Origin: Tetrapyrgos nigripes
Taxonomy: Eukaryota > Basidiomycota > Agaricomycetes > Agaricales > Campanellaceae
DNA length: 64,000 nt
Direction: 5' to 3'
Assembly: GCA_013368315.1 (NCBI GenBank)
Contig: JAACJM010000127.1
Span: forward strand, 62,001 to 126,000
Shown one piece after another: positions 34,678 through 45,585 of this stretch (its first letter is position 1; the number at the start of each line of letters is the position of its first letter). The position numbers and the translations under genes were made by a program. The notes beneath the pieces are model-generated. The model saw only the letters and a program-made list of their open reading frames with translations. It was not told the origin of the DNA and did not search any database.

Positions 34678-36331
34678 ATGAAGCAAACAGTCTTCTTATT
34701 TGCTATTTTTCTTTCGTGTTGTGTAGGTGTCTGGGGTGCGTTCAATGTCACACTCGAAGAGTCAAGTGCCATGATCCAGTATGTGGGCAATAGTGCGTGT
34801 CTTTCTCTTTTACGTTTCCCAACTTTCTGACGTGTTTCTGTCCTGTCCTCAGAATGGATAAAAACCGACAAATTTAACCTTTTTCATGGTGGTGCGCACT
34901 ATCGCAGTGAAGACAAGACGGCACAGGTAGTCTTCAACTTTACCGGTGAGCAAAGATCGTTCTTGTGACAGACCTCTTATGTTGAAGTTTGCGGTGCTTC
35001 AGGAACCGCCTTCTATTTCTACGAATGTTTATGGCCATTTGAGGTATATAACCATGTGAAGCTGGACGATGAAGACAGTGTGGTCTTGAACCTCACCGAT
35101 CCCGATACCGAAAAGTGGGACACCTCGGATCCACTTCCTCCACCTAATGTCCCGTCTGATATAAGGTGGCAGCGAACTGGACTCAGCGATGGACAGCATA
35201 CGTTTACTATGATATTTGGGAATTATATTGTGCTGGATGCCCTCGTGTGCGTTATTATTAGAGTGCGAGCTCTGCAGATACTGAGTCCAAAAAACGCTCA
35301 ACAGATACACGACTGAAGACAATAAGGACGTCGCCCATTACTACGATGACAGCACCTCTGGTTCGCTTCAAAATGTCACTGTTCAAGAATCTGATCCGCA
35401 AATTGTTTACGCTGGCAGTATGTGCACCAGAACTTATACTGATCGCTTCCCATTTGACTGACCTATCCTTCAGAAGGCTGGAACTTGAATGACCCCCACC
35501 CGCTGTATAACGGCGGTAACCATGCTTCTTCTACAGACGTTACGGCCAGCGCCACTTTCAACTTCACTGGCGTTGCTGTGTACTACCATTCCTCTCTCTG
35601 GCCATTCCGAGTCACGACGGTGCTACAACTTGATGACGAACCCGAGGAGGTCCTGGACCTGTACGACCATTCTGTGCCTAACAGTCCCGGTCTCCCAACT
35701 GTGGAATCTATCGTTCGCTGGGGTCGCGCTAGCCTGACCGATGGACAACATACTCTCAAGATAACAACCGGTTCTAATGCGTTGGTTGACGCGATAACGT
35801 GCGTGCAACTTCTCCAAGACTAAGCAGATACTCCTCAACGTCTTTTTCCACAGGTATTCGAAGGTGTTGTCGGATTCCACGGCAAAGTCGTCCGATCCTA
35901 CAGATGTATCTCCTGGGTCGACCGAAACAGCTTCCTCAGACTCGGGCTCACACAACTCCCAAGCTGCAATCATAGGTGGTGCAGTCGGTGGATCTGTCGG
36001 TAGTCTCTTGATCCTCGCTGCACTTGGCGCAATTCTCTTCCACCGCCGTCAAAGGAACAAGGGAATCCGAGAACTTTCCAACCCTGAACCCACTTCTCAA
36101 TGGCCAGACAGCTCACTGATGCACTACTCGACACCTTTTCTTTCAAGTACAAATGTTACCGCGAGCGGCCCGTCACCTAGTGCATCTCAGACCGCGTTCA
36201 TCAGCCCGAGCGCGAACAGTAGTAGTACGAATTCGGGATATACGAGGAAGGGTGCTCGAAATGCTGTACTGTCTCCGATACGTAGGGAGGAGAACGAATG
36301 GGAGCCACCACCACCTTCGTATAACGCATGA
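34678..36331 (+). CDS. Two-module type I membrane protein, copy 2
   Basis: Exons 34678-34792, 34853-34945, 35003-35246, 35305-35417, 35474-35798 and 35854-36331 sum to 1,368 bases, or 455 residues. The signal peptide is KQTVFLFAIFLSCCVGVWG. Module 1 (FNVTLEE, IQYVGN, KWIKT, LFHGGAH, FNFTG, LWPF) is more divergent than in its neighbours. Module 2 (LYNGGNH, FNFTGVAVYYHSSLWPF) is close to theirs. The membrane span reads GGAVGGSVGSLLILAALGAILF, and the tail ends WEPPPPSYNA with the PPxY motif. Exon number, order and phases are the same as in copies 1 and 3. The exon of 93 bases is conserved in length. The role is unknown; it is presumably surface exposed. Confidence 0.85.
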
Positions 36332-36509
36332 GGGGTAGGATTTTGAAGAAAATTTTTTGGACTTTGTAGGTATATATGTCGATACATAGTGACATCTGAT
36401 GCTACTAGTGCTTAATATATTCCAATATTCTCTAGTTTAGAACCTTACTTGCCATAATGATATTAGACCATTTCTGCCACGAGAATTATTAGAGCTGAAA
36501 GGGAAAACT

Positions 36510-36623
36510 TAGACTCGTAACCAGTCTTTCGCGAGCAGTGATGACAGTCGATCACTGTCGGCTTCGCAAACGCTTGATCGACTGTCATCAAAAAAGTTGC
36601 ATCACAGCGATGTTACGAGTCTA
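36510..36623. repeat. Nested inverted repeat (114 bases)
   Basis: TAGACTCGTAAC at 36510-36521 pairs with GTTACGAGTCTA at 36612-36623. Inside, GATGACAGTCGATCA (36540-36554) pairs perfectly with its complement at 36575-36589 around a 20-base loop. No transcript or coding frame is evident. It may be a very small MITE remnant. Confidence 0.7.
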
Positions 36624-37076
36624 GGAAAACTGAATGGCTTCCCGAGTGTAAAACCTCTAATGGTTCTCGTAGCGGAATAGCAGTCTATTAGATCGTTTCT
36701 GCGACGACAAATATCAGGGCTCCTAGTTCATAAAATAAGAATGGAATTAGATAATGGAATGTGAAAGCAGAGTTGGTGAAAAATGAGAGCTCGTACTCGT
36801 CACAGTCGTTTTCTATCTATTTCTTCATCACACCACCACTTACAACTAAGCAACTTTGCTCCGCCTCCGCCAAACAGTGGCTTGTCTTCACTTCAATCCG
36901 GGCTGGCTTGCTACTTGAATGCTATCAACGTCGGCAAATGCAATGCATCGAGGGCTTGTGCAAATTAGCTTACAGCAATATCATGATATATCAAGCTAGT
37001 GCCATGTCAATTGGTCTCAAGCCTCCATCAAGCCACTATGCACACCCTTTTGATTCACTCTTTTCCTTGCTTGGAA

Positions 37077-37250
37077 AAGTGTTTAGCGTGTATTCAATGC
37101 CACAGTGGAAGAGACGAATGCGAGGGAACTAAATGTAAACTAGCAATAGTGCGTCTCTTTTTTCTACAGCTTTTTTTACCAACCTCTCTGTTTTCTGACC
37201 TTGCTCAAACTGCAGAATGGATCAAATTTGACAAATAGCACCTTTTTCAA
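37077..37250 (+). pseudogene. Exon 1-2 relic of the membrane-protein family
   Basis: NATVEETNAR near 37098 matches NVTVEETSAR of copies 3 and 4. A GTGCGTCTC donor, an intron-like pyrimidine stretch and CAG followed by AATGGATCAAATTTG reproduce the exon 1/2 junction (WIK). The text then stops. It lies about 290 bases upstream of copy 3 and shows that the array once held one more copy. Confidence 0.6.
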
Positions 37251-37445
37251 GACATTCCGTAACCAAGTTGCTCTTTCTATTCTGACGGCCAACAGACTAT
37301 GTATATAAGCGAGTCGCGACAATCATTGACCATTGCATCTCTGACGGGAACAAGATCTCGCCTCATCTCTATGACATCTCACCGTCATGCGACCCCATAC
37401 GTTTTCATTATCATATTTACCGACAATCGATTCAATCTCCAACCT

Positions 37446-39335
37446 TCTCTAACACCGTGCCACAGGATGCTACCCTGTAGCACAAGTCTAAGCGCTCGTC
37501 TCCTTGTTCTTCCCCCATCACTCTCATCACTTTCGCGATGGGTTTACCCTTCATGAAGCCAGAAGTTGGTTTGGCTGTTCTCTTCCTGACGTGCTCGGTT
37601 TGGAGTGCAACTACCAATGTCACGGTGGAAGAGACGAGTGCAAGGATTCAGTATATCGGAAGCAGTGCGTTTTTTCTCACTTGTTTCGATTGTCTTTCAA
37701 CCGGGAAACTCTGAACTTGAGCTACAGATTGGATCAAAAACGAACAACATGAACTGTTTCACGGTGGTGCTCACGATCGGACTCAGGAGGACGGTGGAAA
37801 GGCTGTTTTCACATTTACGGGTGAGTCTTACTTCATCCTTAGCCTAACAGCAGCTCTAGGTTCTCATTCTATTGCATGTAGGAACCGCAATCTACTACTA
37901 TGCATCCTTATGGCCCTTCAATGTTTCGACCGTTTTGACGCTGGATAATGAAGCTAGCCAGACTTTGAACCTTACCGATCCTGATCAGCCCAATGCGGAG
38001 GATGGCCCACCTACTACCGTTTCTGACATACGATGGCAGAGGACTGACCTCCCTAACGGACTACATACATTGACTGTGGAAAGAGAGAATTATGTTCTGG
38101 TAGATGCTTTTTTGTGCGTCGCTCTTCAGGAACATGGAAATCTCTAGGGATTTGTCCGAGTATTGTATTCCAGGTATACCACGGACGACACCAAGGATGT
38201 AACTGGGTACGACGACACCACCTCTGGGTCGCTTCAAAATGTTACTGTTCAAGAGTCTGACCCACAGATTACTTACACTGGCGGTATTTGTTCTATGATC
38301 GACGTTGTCTTCTTAATTGACTGATCAATTTCTTCAGACTGGAGCAAGAATGACGCCAGCTCCCTGTACAGTGGCGGTAATCATGCTCTTAGTGAAGATG
38401 TCGCAGCTAGTGCCGTTTTCAACTTCACCGGCGTCGCTGTGTACTATCATTCCTCACTCTGGCCATTCCCAGTCACGACGGTCCTGACATTTGACGATGG
38501 GCCCGAAGAAGTTCTGGACCTGGAGGACCACTCGGTGCCTATTATCGGTGACGGTCCTCCAACTGTGGAATCTGTCATTCGTTGGAGTCGTGCTAATCTG
38601 ACCGATGGGCAGCATTCACTCACAATCACAACGGGGTCTCATGCCTTGGTTGATGCTATAACGTATGTAATCGGCTGAAGACTTTATTACTTGTCAGTTG
38701 AATTTATTCTTCGCAGCTATACCAAAACCCCGGCCGACTCTTCAACGACGACATCTTCTAACATTGAAGCTGGTTCTCCTACGGCAGCCGCAACACCTTC
38801 CTCAGGTTCAAGCCATTCGGCAACCGTTGGTGGCGCAGTCGGCGGAACCCTCGGTGGTCTTTTGACCTTAGCTGCTCTTGCTGTGATCCTTTTCCGCCGA
38901 CGTCGCAGACTCGGAGACTTGGGAATCCAGGAATTTCCGAGTCCGAATCCCGCACCAAGAGACATGTCCTCTGGCGGGCTAGGTGAAGAATTCGACCCGA
39001 GCTGGATCGTTCGACCGTTTGTGATGCCAAGCTCGGATGCGGCTACAGGAGCAGGATCGTCGCATCAAAAAAAAGGCGGACACGGCCATACAGTGCCTGT
39101 GTCTGGACAAGTTAATGCAGAGTCAAGTAGGTATGAGCCGCCGCCCCCTTCGTATCGCAGCGCATAGGATTCTTTTCTTCAAGCCGAGTCTAGTATTGCC
39201 AGAATAGTGCGTAATATGGCTTTTGGTTCTTTCTTACGAGTATTTACTGGTTCTGTATGATATCTCAAAGTACATGTAGGTAGACGGTCACTATACATAT
39301 ATTTATTTGTAAAATTAACTGCCATCGCGAGATGC
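37446..39335. repeat. Segmental duplication, inverted partner of 7022-8928
   Basis: It contains copy 3 of the membrane family together with 5' and 3' flanks. It matches the reverse complement of 7022-8928 with introns kept. The protein products differ by scattered substitutions and a three-residue deletion in the other copy. Confidence 0.7.
37538..39167 (+). CDS. Two-module type I membrane protein, copy 3
   Basis: Exons 37538-37664, 37728-37820, 37882-38113, 38174-38283, 38338-38662 and 38717-39167 sum to 1,338 bases, or 445 residues. A second in-frame ATG at 37553 aligns with the start of copy 4 and may be the real one. The signal sequence is LAVLFLTCSVWSA. Module 1 and module 2 carry LFHGGAH/LYSGGNH, FTFTG/FNFTG and ASLWPF/SSLWPF. 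Then come a Ser/Thr linker, the span IGGAVGG-like GGTLGGLLTLAALAVILF, RRRRR and the tail ending PPPPSYRSA. It is the nearest relative of copy 1 and lies just upstream of copy 4. A TATATAAG box near 37,300 is a possible promoter element. Confidence 0.87.
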
Positions 39336-39369
39336 GCTCCATCATGCTGATATAATTGTCTCCGAGTCC

Positions 39370-39535
39370 TGAATCGAGAACCGCTCAAGAACTCCGAAGG
39401 CAGGAGTTAGCCTGTAGTAGACAACTTATAGGAAAAATCGGAAGTCCTTTCTAAATCCAGTATTGATGTAGTAGAGGCTCCTGGTCGTTAAGTACGTGCC
39501 TATGAGTGCTGTAGACCCACTCTTGTTCAGGAAAT
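39370..39535. repeat. Direct repeat flank shared by copies 3 and 4
   Basis: Text downstream of copy 3 (GGAGTTAGCCT, TATAGGAAAAA, CAGTATTGATGTAG, GCTCCTGGTC) recurs in the same order downstream of copy 4 at about 43,080-43,240. It marks the tandem duplication unit. Confidence 0.6.
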
Positions 39536-39655
39536 CAACCGGCGCTTCAGCAGACCGGCGATATCCGATCATGATATGCATGATAGTCTTAGTCTGATAG
39601 ATCATGGCGTCGCTATACATAGCATATAGCACTTACCGTAGCTCGGATTCAAGTC

Positions 39656-39913
39656 ATGTCTAAATCACGAGTTCGGAGATTTCGTCTGGCCCAAAGCGCG
39701 TCGATGAACGCGCCTACTGAACCTCCAAGTCCTTTTCGGTTTAACTCAGATCTGGGACAGACTACCCGGTCAGAAGCACCTCCCTATGACCCTCAACTGA
39801 AAAACCCATTGGCTTTTTCTTGGTTGGTATGTGGAGATGGAGACCCAATGCAAGCTTTGCAACCTCTCAGATACAATCTGCACGGCAAAAGATGTAAGTT
39901 CATGTCGCACTAG
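39656..39913 (+). CDS. Small hypothetical ORF (85 aa)
   Basis: An ATG-initiated frame of 85 residues has a basic start (SKSRVRRFRLAQ) and a proline-rich middle. I recognise no family. It could be the first exon of a lost gene or chance. A donor-like GTAAGT near 39,895 would truncate it. It lies in the spacer between copies 3 and 4. Confidence 0.2.
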   Translation: MSKSRVRRFRLAQSASMNAPTEPPSPFRFNSDLGQTTRSEAPPYDPQLKNPLAFSWLVCGDGDPMQALQPLRYNLHGKRCKFMSH

Positions 39914-41072
39914 CCGAACTGTGATACGGGCGTTGGGACGTGAAGGAAGAGGAGTGCCGGTCCACTGCGCCATAGTCAGAAACACTTCAGGATGACTGGC
40001 CACGCATGAATTTCGAGACGCTAGCGGAACGAGACTGATAGTACCGGTGATCCTTGTTGTTCCATGTTCCCCTCTCTAGTATAGACGTTGGAATACGATG
40101 GAGTCATAAAAAAGCTCCAGCAATTTGAGTCCAAGCCCCCAGCGACTTCAAGAACATGGTGTAATTTTTATTCGAGTGATGAAGGCGGTTATATATCCGA
40201 GGCTTCTGTCTGCGTGATTTTGGGTATAAGGAAAGGGAAGGTTATTGTTCAATGAATGATGGAGTCAAAGAGAAAGGTTGTGCAGCGTTGGAGGAATGGG
40301 CGACAACGTTGAAAGATTGTCGTTTGCGTTTAGACTGGAGGAGGCTGGAAGGAAGGGAGTATGAACCGAGGTAGAAGAGCTTGAAGCGATACATGGTTGC
40401 GTGCCTCAGGGACTCGGGTTTGCTAATAGAGATAGAGCCCATCCGAGAAACAGAAACGTACAAGGAACACAGACAAATCTCTATCCTCTTCAGTACTTTG
40501 GAGATTGCTTGGAAAGTAGGGTTTACTTTTTTTCAGAGTCGTAGTAAACGAAGGAATTTTCGCGGTTGTGGGAGGTCTGGAAGGCGTCTGAGCTTGAGTA
40601 TTATGAGTGCCCTTTGAAAGCGAGAGCGGTAGTCTTATGGTCAAAGGAGTGCCAGAGCCGCTTGGAAGACTCATAAAGTAGAGGAGTAGTTATAGTATTA
40701 TGATTGCAGAGCGTAGGACAAGGTGTACCAAGTCTGAGACCCCTTTCGGATAGCCGCTATATATATAGCCGAGGTCCTTTTTTCGCAGACTCTTAATATG
40801 CGAAGATACCGAGCTACATAGTCTGCCTACGGTCTGGTACGTAGTCTTTCTTTTCCGTCGAAGTGATAAGCTCATTCACACTAACAAACAATGATTGCAG
40901 ATCTCTGATGAACAAGGAACGCAACGTCCCGTCTGAGGTCTCACCTCACCGTCATGCAACCCATACTTATCGACAAAATTAATTCATTCAATCTCCAACA
41001 TGATGCCACCTACATAGAACCCCTGCCTAGCACAAGTCTAAGCGCTCGCCTCTACCTAGTCCTTCCCCCATT
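39914..41072. other. Spacer between copies 3 and 4, no gene seen
   Basis: About 1.1 kb with only short frames on both strands. TATATATATAG near 40,765 and, from about 40,930, text shared with the promoter of copy 3 (CTCACCGTCATGC) suggest that the last part is the promoter of copy 4. Confidence 0.4.
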
Positions 41073-42712
41073 ATGAAGTCAAAAGTCTACCTGACTGTTC
41101 TCTTCCTGACATGTTCGGTTTGGAGTGCAACTACCAATGTTACGGTGGAAGAGACGAGTGCAAGGATTCAGTATACCGGGAGCAGTGCGTTTTTTTTTTC
41201 CCAACCGAGAAACTCTGACCTTGAATTACAGAGTGGGTAAAAACCGATCGGGATGCCCTTTATCATGGCGGAGCTCACGACCAGACTCAAGAGGACGGTG
41301 CAAAGGCTGTTTTCACATTTACGGGTGAGTCTACTTCATCCTTAGCCTAACAGCAGCTCTAGGTTCTCATTCTATTGCATGTAGGAACCGCAATCTACTA
41401 CTATGCAACCTTATGGCCCTTCAATGTTTCGACCGTCTTGACGCTGGATAATGAAGCTAGTCAAACTTTGAACCTTACTGATCCTGATCAGCCCAATGCG
41501 GGGGGCGCCCACCTACCGTCGTTTCTGACATACGATGGCAGAGGACTGACCTCTCTAACGGACTACATACGTTGACTGTGGAAAGAGGGAATTATGTTCT
41601 GGTGGATGCTTTTGTGTGCGTTGCTCTCCAGGAACATGGAAATCTCTAGGGATTTAGTCAAAGTACTCTCTTCCAGGTACACTACGGATGGCACCAAGGA
41701 TGTAACTGGGTACGACGACACCACCTCTGGGTCGCTTCAAAATGTTACTGTTCAAGAGTCTGACCCACAGATTACTTACACTGGCGGTATTTGTTCTACG
41801 ATCGACGTTGTCTTTTTAATTGACTGATCAATTTCTTCAGACTGGAATAAGAATGACCCCAACTCCCTGTACAGCGGCGGTAGTCATGCTCTTAGTGAAG
41901 ATGTCGCAGCCACTGCCGTTTTCAACTTCACCGGCGTTGCTGTGTATTATCATTCCTCACTCTGGCCATTCCGAGTCACCACAGTCCTGACATTTGACGA
42001 TGGGCCCGAAGAAGTTCTGGACCTGTACGACCATTCGGTGCCTAACAGTCCCGCCAACCCAACTGTGGAATCTGTCGTTCTGTGGAATCGGACTAACCTG
42101 ACCGACGGGCAGCACACACTCAAGATCACAACGGGGTCTCATGCCTTGGTTGATGCTATAACGTATGTAATTGGCTGAAGACTTTATTACCTGTCAGTTG
42201 AATTTATTTTCCACAGCTATACCAAAACCTCGGCTGACTCTTCAACGACGACATCTTCCAACACTGAAGCTGGTTCTCCTACGGCAACCGAAACACCTTC
42301 CTCAAGCTCAAGCCATTCGGCAACCATTGGTGGCGCAGTCGGCGGAACCCTTGGTGGTCTTTTGATCTTGGCTGCTCTTGCTGTGATCCTTTTTCGTCGA
42401 CGTCGCAGAGACCGGGGAATCCAAGAATTTCCGAGTACTCATCCCACGCCAAGAGACATGTCCTCTGTCAGACCAGGTAGTGAAGGAATCGACCCGAGTT
42501 GGGTCGTGCAGCCGTTTGTGGTGCCAAGCTCGGATGCGGCTACAGGGACAGGGTCATCTGTTCTGGATGGGTCTGGAACCGCAACTACAAGCACAACTAC
42601 TGGATATGGGTATCAAAGGAAAGGCGGGCAGGACAGTACAGTGCCCGCGTCTGGACCAGCTAATGGGGAGTCAAGTAGGTGGGAGCCGCCGCCGCCTTCG
42701 TATCATGCGTAG
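41073..42712 (+). pseudogene. Two-module type I membrane protein, copy 4 (one-base deletion)
   Basis: Exons by homology are 41073-41184, 41232-41324, 41385-41615, 41677-41786, 41841-42162 and 42217-42712. Their sum is 1,364 bases, one short of a multiple of three. The third exon is 231 bases against 232 in copies 1 and 3. The missing base lies near 41,500-41,510, and the frame then stops soon after. The rest is intact: splice sites, module 2 (LYSGGSH, FNFTG, SSLWPF), the span GGTLGGLLILAALAVILF and the tail ending WEPPPPSYHA. It is either a very young pseudogene or a base-call error. As written, it would give a truncated secreted module. Confidence 0.75.
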
Positions 42713-43634
42713 GATTCTCTTCTTCAGCCTGAGTCTGGTATTGTTGCCAGACGGATGCTTTGCGTGGCTTTTTGGGTCTTCTTACGAGTATTTAAAGTAG
42801 ATGTTGATACCAACTTGTAAGATATTTCTTGCTACAAACAGCCAAGAAGTCGCCCTTCTCTTTCATGACTAGTACCCCAGTGTTGTTGGACAGAACACGT
42901 GCTACGTCTCCGACTTTCCAAGTGTCCGCTACCACTACGGTCAATGGCAGTCTTATTCATTGCAGCCTTGTTTGCCTTCAGTCTTTACCTTCTCGCTCTC
43001 TTTCACAACACTCAGTCTGTTGTCATCAGATTGCACTCCAAAAACGCATCAGGTCTTCAAAATAGATTTACTTCGAGAATCTGCTCAAGAACTTCCAAGA
43101 CAGGAGTTAGCCTATAGTTGGCCTATAGGAAAAAGTCGGACAAGACGAAGTCCTTCTTTTATCAATTCAGTATTGATGTAGATGCTCCTGGTCTCAAGGT
43201 ACGTGTCTGAGTGTTGTAAACCCGCTCTTGATTGAATTGCAGGATCAATCTTCTCTGAAATCCGATTCTAAACATAACTCACAAACAGAAAGTCTGGTGG
43301 ATAAATCCCTGGGTCCATCAAACTCGGAAGTGGGGCTGGGGAACTGATCAAGTTCCGAGAACTCTCTCCCCGTCCGACGACTGCTCATGTTTTAATTTAG
43401 GTCAGAAGGAACTCATCCCCATAGCATCGACTTTGAACCTCACGAGGTATAAGATGATAGCACAATAGCCGTCTAATTGTCGGCGACAATAACTCTAGTA
43501 TAGGCATACATAAGTCGGATGCTAAGATCATCTGTTTCAATGGTGTTGTGCATCCGATACGGTGATATTAGCTTGGCCTTGGGAGGTCGATGTAACATGC
43601 CCTTTTCTCTCCACTTCCAAGCACCGTCGCTGCC
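42713..43634. other. Spacer between copies 4 and 5
   Basis: The part at about 43,080-43,240 repeats the flank of copy 3. The rest has no recognisable coding sequence. The final 100-200 bases should be the promoter of copy 5. Confidence 0.4.
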
Positions 43635-45410
43635 ATGAAATCCGTACTCTGTTCGACCGCGAGCAAGATCCATCTACTCTTCCTTTACTGGTTGACACTC
43701 CACTTAAATACTATTCACTCTCTATTGCTTAATTTCACTGTGGAAGAAACGGATCCCCGAATAGTTTATACAGGAAGTAGTATGTCCTTCGTTCCCTGGA
43801 GCTGTTCAACTGCTGGCATTATCTGACGCAGCTTGTCATTCTCGCTAGGTTGGATCAAGAACGAGGGCGGGCCCCTTTACCATGGGGGTTTTCACGACCA
43901 GACTGAAGATCGCTCAGCGAGTGCTGTTTTCAATTTTACTGGTGAGTCGACACTGTGCTGCGTGACAACGAACGTCATGCTGAGCCAGCTTTTTGGCAGG
44001 GGTTGCCATTTATTACTATTCGTCGCTGTGGCCTTTCGATGTCACCACGGTCCTCACCCTTGACGGTCACGACAAGGAAACTCTCAATCTCACTGCTGCT
44101 ACTTCATCTCAGCAACCCAATGGAGATCCAGCCAAGGAAAACGCAACGATTCGTTGGAGTAGGACCGGCCTCGAAGACGGACCACATTCCCTTGTTGTTT
44201 CAGGAGGCAGCTTTGTATTAGTGGACGCATTCCGGTAAGTCAATGCCAATTTTTTTGAGGTGCTTTCGGGACTGAGAATGCTTCTAATTACCAGTTACAC
44301 TGTTAATCAATCCGAAGCTGCGGACACATCCAATACGACCTCTCAATTTCAGAACATCACTGTTGAAGAAACTAGCTCGCAAATAATTTACAATGGCGAT
44401 AGCAAGTCTCTTGGCCACTATACTGTCTGAAGCTTACTTATAAAATATTCGTCGTAGACTGGGTCAAAAATGAACCCAATGCTCTGTACCACGGGGGAGC
44501 ACAAAGTCAGAACCAAGATGTCAGTGCCAATGCTATATTTTCGTTTACTGGTGAGCACTGCAGGTTTTGCCCAAGGCACGAGCTCAGTCGCTTTTCGACA
44601 GGAACTGCTGTGTATTACTATGCTTCCTTATGGCCGTATCGAGTCACCACTGTCGTCAGCATCGACGGAGAGCCCGGCGAAACTATTGATCTTACCGACC
44701 CTTCTGTGCCGGATCAGCAAAGCGCTCCGCCTACCGTACAGTCTTCAATCAGATGGAGAAGGACCAATTTGACTGAGGGAAATCACACCTTGACCATCTC
44801 GACAGGCAGCTATGCAATTGTTGATGCCATAACGTACGTCGTTCTCTGCTTTTACGTTTTGTAAATTCTGAATCATATTCGTAGCTATACACGAGATGAA
44901 TTCGCATCTCCTGACTCCAATAGTACCTCTCAACAGTCTGACCCCACACCTTCTGCACCCGCGAATTCTTCTTCCACGACAAAAACAGGGCTTCTCATTG
45001 GGCTGGTCGGAGGGTTGCTTGGTTTCATGCTGGTCGTCGCAATGATTTTGGTCGTCTGCCTCTATTCCCGCCTGAGGCGACTTCAGAAACCTTCCGATCC
45101 TAATCCCATGGTTCAACGAGGACGAGGAAATGCTCTTTTGCCTCGCCGACCACGAAACGGTCGAGTTTCGCCTTATACGATAACAAGTCCTAACGTTGGA
45201 CTATCCATCGACACTGTGACGAGGTCGTATAATGCATATCATGCTGACGAGCGAGGTCTTAGTGCAAATGCTATTAGCCCAACAGAAACCATCCGTACCC
45301 AGACTACGAGGAAAGGTGGTTATAGCGGCTTCGACCTTTCATCGCCTCAAAGACTACAAGGAGTACCACATCGGCAATGGGATGCGCCGCCTCCTTCTTA
45401 TCGAGGGTGA
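43635..45410 (+). CDS. Two-module type I membrane protein, copy 5 (divergent, seven exons)
   Basis: Exons 43635-43779, 43849-43941, 44000-44234, 44295-44401, 44458-44550, 44602-44833 and 44885-45410 sum to 1,431 bases, or 476 residues. The modules read FTVEET, SWIKNE, LYHGGFH, FNFTG, YYSSLWPF and ITVEET, NWVKNE, LYHGGAQ, FSFTG, YYASLWPY. Here module 2 is split by an intron at the same place and phase as module 1, and both have a 93-base exon. The other copies lack that intron. The membrane span is LLIGLVGGLLGFMLVVAMILVV. The tail, which is longer and Arg-rich, ends WDAPPPSYRG. Intron 44402-44457 appears to have a GC donor (GCAAGT). Confidence 0.85.
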
Positions 45411-45585
45411 TTCCTTCTTTCCTTTTGCACGTGTCTGTATTCAGACCATCCCTTCCTTGTATGTATAAGCAATTTGTAGAAAAGTTGAGAAGGAACTCTA
45501 GGTATCCTTACTGTACAATGTTAATAAGTAGGTACAACAACAAAGATGTGTGAACAAATTCCAATGTCCAAAAGGGAGGTGGTAC

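Noticed and set aside
36761..37132. A 123-codon frame upstream of copy 3
   Set aside because: Its end overlaps the family relic in another frame and the rest has no recognisable protein text.
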